Assembly (NCBI GenBank): GCA_021770615.1
Contig: JAETQR010000030.1
Span: 1-51,237 of the forward strand
DNA length: 51,237 nt
Reading direction: 5' to 3'
DNA from: Lachnospiraceae bacterium
GTDB taxonomy: Bacteria > Bacillota_A > Clostridia > Lachnospirales > Lachnospiraceae
Shown piece by piece: positions 45,313-51,237 of the stretch. The notes beneath the pieces are model-generated. The model did no database searches. It worked only from the letters and a program-made list of their open reading frames with translations, and had not been told where the DNA came from. The translations under genes and the position numbers were made by a program. How positions within the stretch are numbered: the stretch's first letter is position 1; each line of letters begins with the position of its first letter.

Positions 45313-45894
45313 ATGATCTACTATTTTAATCCTGCTGATAAACATGCCTTAAGTGAATTTTCCAGAACATTATCAATCTTATTAAAAAAACATGATATTT
45401 CAAATAGAGAAGCCGTTATCGTCTGCATTGGCTCTGACCGCGCCACCGGGGACTCCCTGGGTCCTATCGTGGGGCATTTTCTGGCAATGCATCAAAAAAA
45501 CTTCCATCTTTATGGCACACTGGAAAATCCTGTGCATGCTAAAAATCTGGAAGCTGCTTTACAATTTATTCAGACAAATCACAAAGATCCCATTATCATC
45601 GCTGTTGATGCCTCTCTGGGAATTGCAGAACATGTAGGCTATATCACTGTAGGGGAAGGATCTCTCGCACCCGGAGTCGGCGTCGCCAAAGAACTTCCCG
45701 CTGTCGGTGATCTGTTTATCACCGGCATCGTCAATCTGTCCGGTTTTGGTGGGCAGATGCTTCTGCAGACCACAAGACTGAATCTGGTCATGCGTCTGGC
45801 AGATTTTATCTACCGGGGACTAAACCGCTGTCTGACCGTCGAATGCAAATCCTCTGCCTCAAAGCTCAGTCCTGCCCTGCAGCGCGCGGAATAA
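45313..45894 (+). CDS. yyaC: YyaC-type sporulation protein (GPR-like fold)
   Basis: 193 aa. VIVCIGSDRATGDSLGPIVG, then YGTLENPVHAKNLEAAL and VDASLGIAEHVGYITVGEGSLAPG are the YyaC signature, a family related to germination protease and hydrogenase-maturation-type peptidases, expressed during sporulation in Bacillus. It supports a spore-forming host. Upstream, TGTGTAT and ATACACA flank a short AT-rich stretch (about 45241-45270), but I cannot assign a sigma factor. Its 3' end overlaps convergent recR by 36 bp. Confidence 0.9.
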   Translation: MIYYFNPADKHALSEFSRTLSILLKKHDISNREAVIVCIGSDRATGDSLGPIVGHFLAMHQKNFHLYGTLENPVHAKNLEAALQFIQTNHKDPIIIAVDASLGIAEHVGYITVGEGSLAPGVGVAKELPAVGDLFITGIVNLSGFGGQMLLQTTRLNLVMRLADFIYRGLNRCLTVECKSSASKLSPALQRAE

Positions 45895-46455
45895 AGTCAC
45901 CTCATCAATATACTCTAAGTCGCCGCCTACCGGAACACCGCTTGCAATCCTCGTAACCCGGATCCCCGCCGGTTTTACAAGCTTACTGATATACATCGCT
46001 GTCGCCTCCCCTTCCAGAGAAGAATTCGTAGCAATAATAACCTCATCCACTTCTCCCTGAAGTCTCTGCATCAGCTCCTTGAGCTTAATATCTGCCGGGG
46101 TTATCCCAAGGCTTGGATTTATCGCACCATGTAATACATGATAAACACCCTTATACTGGCCGGTCTTTTCATAAGCGATCAAATCTCTTGTATCCTCTAC
46201 CACCATGATCGTCTTTTTGTCACGCCCCTGATCACTGCAGATCGGGCACATATCACCGTCTGTCAAAGTAAAGCATCCCTTACAATACCTTACATTCTTT
46301 CTGGCTGAAAGGATGACAGAAGACAATCTCTCTACCCGTTCTTCCGGCAGATTTAAAATATGAAAAGCAAGCCTTTGTGCTGATTTAGCACCAATGCTTG
46401 GTAACTTCGCAAGTTCTTCGATCAGATGATTGATCGATTCTGAATACGTATTCAT
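45859..46455 (-). CDS. recR: Recombination protein RecR
   Basis: 198 aa. Helix-hairpin-helix (LAKLPSIGAKSAQRLAFHI), zinc motif CKGCFTLTDGDMCPIC, and a Toprim domain (TIMVVEDTRDLIAYE). It loads RecA at gaps with RecO/RecF. The start overlaps the ybaB stop (TGATG) in the standard dnaX-ybaB-recR order. Confidence 0.97.
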   Translation of the reverse strand: MNTYSESINHLIEELAKLPSIGAKSAQRLAFHILNLPEERVERLSSVILSARKNVRYCKGCFTLTDGDMCPICSDQGRDKKTIMVVEDTRDLIAYEKTGQYKGVYHVLHGAINPSLGITPADIKLKELMQRLQGEVDEVIIATNSSLEGEATAMYISKLVKPAGIRVTRIASGVPVGGDLEYIDEVTLFRALQGRTEL

Positions 46456-46805
46456 CAGAACGGAAATCCTCCACCGATGTTCAATCCGCCGGTGAGACTT
46501 TCCATCGCTTTTGCATTGTCAGCCTCCAGCATACGGAACGCTTCATTGGTCGCTGCCATGATCAGATCTTCCAACATTTCGATATCATCCGGATCCACAA
46601 CCTCTTCGGAGAGTTTTACCGATATCACTTCCTTCTTGCCGGATACTTTCACGGTAACTGCCCCGCCGCCTGCTGTGGCCTCAAATTCTTTTTCCTCCAT
46701 CTCCTTTTGCTGTTCTTCCATCTGGCGCTGCATCTTCTGCGCCTGTTTCATAAGATTGTTTACATTTCCGGGCATTCCTCCCTGAAATCCTCCACGTCTT
46801 GCCAT
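46455..46805 (-). CDS. YbaB/EbfC nucleoid-associated protein
   Basis: 116 aa. NNLMKQAQKMQRQMEEQQKE, the central GGGAVTVKVSGKKEVISVKL and the helix NEAFRMLEADNAKAMESLTGG are diagnostic. Small dimeric DNA-binding protein. An in-frame start 4 codons upstream (46817) would overlap the ribosome binding site; GGAGG lies about 6 nt before ATG 46805. Lies between dnaX and recR. Confidence 0.95.
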   Translation of the reverse strand: MARRGGFQGGMPGNVNNLMKQAQKMQRQMEEQQKEMEEKEFEATAGGGAVTVKVSGKKEVISVKLSEEVVDPDDIEMLEDLIMAATNEAFRMLEADNAKAMESLTGGLNIGGGFPF

Positions 46806-46846
46806 AATATCCTCCATTCTTTATACATTGTTTCTATAAAAATGCT

Positions 46847-48427
46847 TTACTCTATCGTTTCAATCTGAATATCACTGTCACCAAACATTCCCCTGAGTTC
46901 CGGGAGTGCATCATACTCCCTCCGGTCCGCCATATACTTAAGCTCCATATTCACACTCTTTCCTGCAATTTCACATAACGCCTCATTCAGCAGTTCCTTA
47001 TGCTCTTCCTCCCCCGCAAAATAAGAATAACTGGTATCCTCCGAAAATGCAATGAGGAGCGTACCGGCATCATCTACCGTGAGAGTCACATGACTTACCA
47101 TGCTTTTACTCACAGGATCCAAATGATTGAGTACCTGCTGCCAGTTTGCAGCCAGTGCTTTTACCTCATCTGGTACAGCACTCTCCAATATTCTCTTTTC
47201 CGGCACGCTTTTTTTCTCTGAAAGCGTGGAAACGCCCGGCGTCTGCTCCGATGACACAGCGGACGGCATGACGCCCTTTTTGATCTGCTCTTCTATATTA
47301 TGCAGCCGGTTTATGACGGACTCATAGTCCTTTTCCATCTCCGGTCTGCAAAGACGGATCAACGCCACTTCAAAAAGCACCCGTTTCTGGGATGCATATT
47401 TCATTTGATTTTCTACTTCTGAAAGTACCCGGATATAACGGAAAACCATCTCCAGTTCCAGACGCTCTCCGGTCTCCATGAGAAGCTTCAGGTTTTCCTG
47501 TGACATATCAATGACCGTTTCCGGATGCCCGGTACTTTTTGCGATCAATATATTCCGCAAATACCAGATCAACTCGTCACAAAACCTTCCAAGATCTTTT
47601 CCCTGTGATATGACTTCATCAATCATCTCCATCATCGCAGCCACATCACCCTTTGCCAGAACATCAGTAAAGGATGCATACACATCGTTATCTACTGCGC
47701 CAAGTACTTTTAGTACCTTTTCATAAGTAAGGACTTCACCAAAGTAAAAAGAAATACACTGTTCCAAAAGGCTCAGGCCATCTCTCATCGCACCATCTGC
47801 CAGTTTGGCAATGTATGTGAGCGCCTTATCCTCTGCCTGTATTCCCTCCTGATCAAGAAGTTCTCTAAGCCTCGCCGCGATCGTTTCTACTGAAATTCTC
47901 CTGAAATCATACCGCTGGCATCTGGATAATATCGTCAGCGGTATTTTATGCACTTCTGTCGTTGCCAGAATAAAGATGAGATACGGCGGCGGCTCCTCCA
48001 ATGTTTTCAGCAATGCATTAAATGCACTTGTGGTAAGCATATGCACCTCATCGATGATATATACTTTATACCTGCCCTGTGCCGGCGAATACTGCACTTC
48101 CTCAATCACCTGACGAATATCATCCACCTTATTGTTGGAAGCAGCATCCATCTCTACCACATTCATAGACGCTCCGGATGCGATCGCCTGACACATTGCA
48201 CACGCCCCACAAGGCCCGCCTTCCTTTGGATCTTCACAGTTGACTGCTTTTGCAAACACCTTTGCGACCGTAGTTTTTCCGGTTCCTCTCGTCCCACAGA
48301 AAAGATAAGCATGTCCAATGTGATCCGACTTGATCTGATTTGTCAGCGTAGTGACGATATGCTCCTGACCCTTTACCTCTTCAAAATTATCCGGTCTGAA
48401 TTTTCGGTATAACGCCTGATAAGACAT
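46847..48427 (-). CDS. dnaX: DNA polymerase III subunit gamma/tau
   Basis: 526 aa. Clamp-loader ATPase: Walker A GTRGTGKTTVAK (47-58), zinc site CEDPKEGGPCGACAMC, Walker B VYIIDEVHML, sensor 1 LATTEVHK, SRC motif ILSRCQRYDFRR. The linker and C-terminal tau part begin about residue 365. A run of seven A sits at codons 405-407; a -1 shift there would end after 14 further codons and give a gamma-like protein. Start: GGAGG nine nt before ATG, 22 nt after pfkA. Confidence 0.96.
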   Translation of the reverse strand: MSYQALYRKFRPDNFEEVKGQEHIVTTLTNQIKSDHIGHAYLFCGTRGTGKTTVAKVFAKAVNCEDPKEGGPCGACAMCQAIASGASMNVVEMDAASNNKVDDIRQVIEEVQYSPAQGRYKVYIIDEVHMLTTSAFNALLKTLEEPPPYLIFILATTEVHKIPLTILSRCQRYDFRRISVETIAARLRELLDQEGIQAEDKALTYIAKLADGAMRDGLSLLEQCISFYFGEVLTYEKVLKVLGAVDNDVYASFTDVLAKGDVAAMMEMIDEVISQGKDLGRFCDELIWYLRNILIAKSTGHPETVIDMSQENLKLLMETGERLELEMVFRYIRVLSEVENQMKYASQKRVLFEVALIRLCRPEMEKDYESVINRLHNIEEQIKKGVMPSAVSSEQTPGVSTLSEKKSVPEKRILESAVPDEVKALAANWQQVLNHLDPVSKSMVSHVTLTVDDAGTLLIAFSEDTSYSYFAGEEEHKELLNEALCEIAGKSVNMELKYMADRREYDALPELRGMFGDSDIQIETIE

Positions 48428-48449
48428 ACCTTATTTCCTCCGTTCGATC

Positions 48450-49523
48450 TTAGTCTCCAAAACAGATTCCAAGACTTTTCGCCTCTCGGATGATCGACGA
48501 GTCCGGATCGACCATCTTGAGTTTTCCTGCCACTTCGCCAAGTTTTACCGGTATGATCTCATCTCCCTGGAATCCCACCATGAATCCATATTTTTCTTTG
48601 AGAATAAGCTGCGCTGCTGCCGCTCCGAGACGACTCGAGATCACTCTGTCATAAGCGCAGGGACTTCCGCCTCTCTGCGTGTGCCCTGGAACTGTGATCC
48701 GGATCTCCTGTCCCGTCCGCTCTTCGATTTCAGCGCCAATTTTATAAGAAATACTTGGATACGGATTATTTTTTAATTTATCCTTATACTCTTTCTTCGA
48801 GAGCGCCGCGTCCTCTTTTGATATCGCACCCTCAGCCACAGCAAGGATTGAAAACCGTTTTCCCGCCTCTGTTCTTTTTTCGATCGCAGCGATGACAGAA
48901 TCTATATCATATGGAATCTCCGGAAGCAGTATCACATCTGCTCCGCCTGCAATGCCCGCATGAAGCGTAAGCCATCCGACTTTATGTCCCATAACCTCCA
49001 CGATAAACACACGTCCGTGGGAATAAGCCGTCGTATGGATACAATCAATGCAGTTTGTCGCAATATCTACTGCACTCTGAAACCCAAACGTCATATCTGT
49101 CCCCCATATGTCGTTATCGATCGTTTTCGGAAGCCCCACCACATTGAGCCCCTCTTCACTAAGCAGGTTTGCTGTCTTTTGCGTTCCATTCCCCCCCAAT
49201 ATGACCAGACAGTCAAGTTTCAGTTTATGATAGGTATTTTTCATGGCAAGCACCTTGTCCATACCATTCGCATCCGGTTTTCTCATATGCTTAAACGGTT
49301 GCCTTGAAGAACCAAGGATCGTTCCTCCTTCTGTAAGGATTCCTGAGAAATCGGACGGTTTCATTTTCACATATTTCTCATACATCAATCCCTTGTATCC
49401 CTCCAGAATACCCAGGATTTCAACATCCTCTTCTGCCTCATACAGTGTCTTTGCCACACCTCTCATTGTCGCATTTAAGGCCTGACAATCTCCTCCGCTC
49501 GTCAAAAAAGCTACTCGTTTCAT
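48450..49523 (-). CDS. pfkA: 6-phosphofructokinase (group III-like)
   Basis: 357 aa. Phosphorylates fructose-6-phosphate in glycolysis. N terminus AFLTSGGDCQALNATMRG, catalytic TIDNDIWGTD, substrate strands GRVFIVEVMGH and HTQRGGSP. At the two phosphoryl-donor positions (E. coli Gly104 and Gly124), it reads GGNGT (Gly kept) and LPKTIDND (Lys). This Gly/Lys mix resembles the ATP-using group III enzymes of actinomycetes, not the PPi-type (Asp/Lys). It is longer than the ~320 aa E. coli enzyme. Start: ATG 49523 after GAGGAAGG; a GTG two codons upstream is possible. dnaX follows 22 nt later. Confidence 0.93.
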   Translation of the reverse strand: MKRVAFLTSGGDCQALNATMRGVAKTLYEAEEDVEILGILEGYKGLMYEKYVKMKPSDFSGILTEGGTILGSSRQPFKHMRKPDANGMDKVLAMKNTYHKLKLDCLVILGGNGTQKTANLLSEEGLNVVGLPKTIDNDIWGTDMTFGFQSAVDIATNCIDCIHTTAYSHGRVFIVEVMGHKVGWLTLHAGIAGGADVILLPEIPYDIDSVIAAIEKRTEAGKRFSILAVAEGAISKEDAALSKKEYKDKLKNNPYPSISYKIGAEIEERTGQEIRITVPGHTQRGGSPCAYDRVISSRLGAAAAQLILKEKYGFMVGFQGDEIIPVKLGEVAGKLKMVDPDSSIIREAKSLGICFGD

Positions 49524-49546
49524 ATGCACCTTCCTCTCATTGTACC

Positions 49547-49558
49547 GTCACCGGTGAC
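49547..49558. promoter_or_regulatory. 12-bp palindrome upstream of pfkA
   Basis: GTCACCGGTGAC is perfectly palindromic, 24-36 bp before the pfkA start. Possible operator. In the same leader the minus strand has GGGAGGGGG-AAA-ATG and a five-codon ORF (49579-49562, MEHIR). Confidence 0.35.
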
Positions 49559-49611
49559 TTATTACCTAATATGTTCCATTTTCCCCCTCCCTAAACAATA
49601 GAATAACATAT

Positions 49612-50946
49612 TTATGACCCGTTTTCAATTTTTTCCTCTAATGCTTTCTCAGGTCTGCTGCGCACAACCTGATCCCTCCCATTCTCTTTCCCCACATAAA
49701 GAGCGTTGTCTGCCTCTTTCACGATCTCATCAATCTTCTTATCCACAACGCCTTCTGTAATACCTATCGTAACAGTCACTCCCAGTATCTCCCCGCTATA
49801 CCGTATTTTAATATTTTTGATATCATCCGCAATTTTTTTCACAACCTGAAATGCCTCATCCATATTTTCAGCCTCAAAAACAAGTAAAAATTCCTCTCCG
49901 CCCCAACGCGATGCATACCCCTTTTGCGACATACGGTCCAACAAAACACTTGAAACCATTTTCAGCACCATATCTCCACAGTCATGACCATAATTATCAT
50001 TAAATTTTTTAAAAAAATCAATATCTGCAATCGCTACATAAAATCTTGTTCCCTGACCTGACATATTCTTCTGGGCCTGTTTCAGCCAAATCTCACCATA
50101 ATGCCGGTTATAAAGTCCTGTGAGCGAGTCTTGCTCAACAAGTTTCCGAAGCGCCGACTGCATTTCAACTGCTGATCTTGCAATTCTTCCCACTTCATCC
50201 TTTCTGACCGATACAATATTCGCAAGCTCTGTCGTGAAATCCCCACTCTCCACTTTCATAAGGAAATTCTGAAGCTGACGCATCGCACCGGTAAGCCGTT
50301 TGGAATACTGCCATATGACAACAACGATCGCAATAACAGCAACACCGATCAACGTAACGATCGGTATAACCCCCTGAAGCACCACCCTGCTTACATATTT
50401 CGATGGTTTCCCGGCAAACACCATTCCAATACATTTATTATGTGAATCATACAAAGGGCAGTAATAAGAAAAATAATTCCGGTCATTGATCTGGGTATTC
50501 GTATAAAAATGCTCTGACTTTCCATCGATCACATCCCTTCGTACTGACGGATTCGCTTTCGTCCCAACGATCGGTTTCTGTTCTTCATTACAAATCGTCG
50601 TAACAATCCTCATATCATTATAAAATATCGTAATATCTGCACCTGATATTTTTTTAAAGGCTTCAAAAATCTCATGCCTCCCCTCAACCTGTTTATCTCC
50701 TTTATAAACGGTAGACGTTTCTTTATCGATCCGGTATTCTCCCGGGTTATCCCGGTTATATACGTACACTGCTGTCTGTGCGAGATTTTTCAACTCCGAC
50801 TCCACTTCATCATAAATCGAACGCGTAAGCTGATTGGAACAGTACACGATAATGACGATTCCAAATATAACAATCGGAATCAGAGTTACATTCAGTAGTG
50901 ATTCTTTGATCGACTTTTTTTTCCCTTTTGTGTCTTTTTTCTCCAT
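49612..50946 (-). CDS. Diguanylate cyclase with sCache-type sensor
   Basis: About 444 aa. Basic N terminus, membrane helix (SLLNVTLIPIVIFGIVIIVY), extracellular single-Cache domain with ISGADITIFYNDMRIVTTI and YCPLYDSHNKCIGMVFAG, second membrane helix (GVIPIVTLIGVAVIAIVVVI), HAMP-like region, GGDEF domain (RHYGEIWL; AIADIDFFKKFNDNYGHDCGD; SRWGGEEF). The catalytic GGEEF is intact, so c-di-GMP synthesis is expected. No RxxD inhibitory site sits at the usual five residues before it. A start at 51000 adds 18 residues; neither start has a strong ribosome binding site. Confidence 0.88.
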   Translation of the reverse strand: MEKKDTKGKKKSIKESLLNVTLIPIVIFGIVIIVYCSNQLTRSIYDEVESELKNLAQTAVYVYNRDNPGEYRIDKETSTVYKGDKQVEGRHEIFEAFKKISGADITIFYNDMRIVTTICNEEQKPIVGTKANPSVRRDVIDGKSEHFYTNTQINDRNYFSYYCPLYDSHNKCIGMVFAGKPSKYVSRVVLQGVIPIVTLIGVAVIAIVVVIWQYSKRLTGAMRQLQNFLMKVESGDFTTELANIVSVRKDEVGRIARSAVEMQSALRKLVEQDSLTGLYNRHYGEIWLKQAQKNMSGQGTRFYVAIADIDFFKKFNDNYGHDCGDMVLKMVSSVLLDRMSQKGYASRWGGEEFLLVFEAENMDEAFQVVKKIADDIKNIKIRYSGEILGVTVTIGITEGVVDKKIDEIVKEADNALYVGKENGRDQVVRSRPEKALEEKIENGS

Positions 50947-51042
50947 CTTCCCGACAGTTCCCCCTTTCTCATCTGAGAGGATCCGGATGCCTGAAAACAT
51001 AATGCAGCCAGAACCCTAACAGAAAAGTCTCCATACTTTTTA

Positions 51043-51071
51043 ATTATACTATAATTTAAGAGGTATCTCAA
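51043..51071 (-). promoter_or_regulatory. Promoter of the diguanylate cyclase gene
   Basis: Minus strand TTGAGA (51066-51071), 17-bp spacer, TATAAT (51043-51048). Transcription would begin near 51036, before both candidate starts of the cyclase. Confidence 0.65.
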
Positions 51072-51121
51072 GCAAAAATCAAAAAAGCCACGGATATATA
51101 TAAATTTAACATCAGGACAGG

Positions 51122-51192
51122 CAATCGAGTAGGGGAGATTAAATCTCCCCTCTCACACCACCAGTACGTGCCGTTCGGCATACGGCGGTTCA
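51122..51192 (-). mobile_element. 3' end of a group II intron (domains V and VI)
   Basis: Minus strand: ACCGCC-GTA-TGCC-GAAC-GGCA-CG-TAC-T-GGTGGT (about 51157-51189) is a domain V-like hairpin with a two-nt CG bulge and a tetraloop, but with an extra T before GGTGGT. It is followed by GTGAGAGGGGAGAT and the paired arm ATCTCCCC (domain VI-like, 51131-51151) and CTACTCGAT, the typical intron 3' end. The 3' exon would start near 51122-51125. The rest of the intron lies outside the window. Confidence 0.7.
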
Positions 51193-51237
51193 ACATAACT
51201 TCAAAGCATGACGTTCTATGTAATAATCATAACAACT
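51190..51237 (-). CDS. C-terminal end of an intron-encoded reverse transcriptase (partial)
   Basis: The last 15 codons readable on the minus strand end SCYDYYIERHALKLC, then TGA (51192-51190) directly at the start of domain V. A reading frame ending right before domain V is the normal place for a group II intron protein. The sequence is too short for a firm family call; the call rests on position. Confidence 0.4.
   Translation of the reverse strand, partial: SCYDYYIERHALKLC

Overview
The window looks like the chromosome of a low-to-mid GC Gram-positive anaerobe of the class Clostridia, most likely a gut Lachnospiraceae. The reasons are the gene content and order (rpsF-ssb-rpsR followed by gdpP-rplI-dnaB; hrcA-grpE-dnaK-dnaJ under CIRCE; dnaX-ybaB-recR), strong GGAGG ribosome binding sites, an oxygen-sensitive NrdD, sporulation-type proteins (YyaC, a CotF-like protein) and secreted polysaccharide-degrading enzymes. 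The genus cannot be fixed from the sequence alone.

Layout. The left edge (1-188) is the promoter and leader of a ribosomal RNA operon read leftwards; the 16S gene itself lies outside. Next come an Rpn-family nuclease/transposase and a leftward housekeeping block: an S1-domain protein, rsmA, tatD and metG, with a 124-bp tandem repeat between tatD and metG. From 6.7 to 29.5 kb is a mosaic of accessory and housekeeping genes: a GH43 glycosidase, apeB-GNAT-nfo, a small XRE protein, an arylsulfotransferase with a divergent XRE regulator, a chemoreceptor, an MFS transporter, a CotF-like protein, thiW-thiM, nrdD with a well-placed pair of NrdR boxes, a CotH protein, small proteins, an AraC regulator and a CE1-type esterase. 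From 29.7 to 35.9 kb are rpsF-ssb-rpsR, gdpP-rplI-dnaB and a MerR gene, with two unusual inverted repeats between rpsR and gdpP. The leftward heat-shock operon occupies 37.2-42.2 kb. Then comes a leftward group of three membrane proteins (CvpA family, DUF5711-like, and a membrane-anchored protein with a degenerate MPN/Rpn8-like domain), then yyaC, recR-ybaB-dnaX-pfkA and a diguanylate cyclase. The right edge (about 51125-51237) holds the 3' end of a group II intron read leftwards.

Two themes stand out. (1) Five secreted proteins within 30 kb (GH43, CotH, esterase and two of unknown function) carry the same lysine-rich Ig-like (Big_2-like) module right behind the signal peptide, with different C-terminal domains. 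This looks like a common surface-retention module rather than coincidence. (2) The intergenic regions are rich in long, nearly perfect inverted repeats (arms of 20-33 bp at 277-352, 30978-31109 and 37084-37191). The last of these carries in its loop a ~40-nt module shared with the rpsR terminator.

The best candidate for undescribed biology is the operon-like trio at 42313-45085, headed by a bacterial MPN-domain pseudoenzyme that has the GWYxTG signature of Rpn8-type proteins but lacks the JAMM metal ligands. Starts were chosen from ribosome binding sites and family N termini, and all family names come from reading the translations, not from searches.
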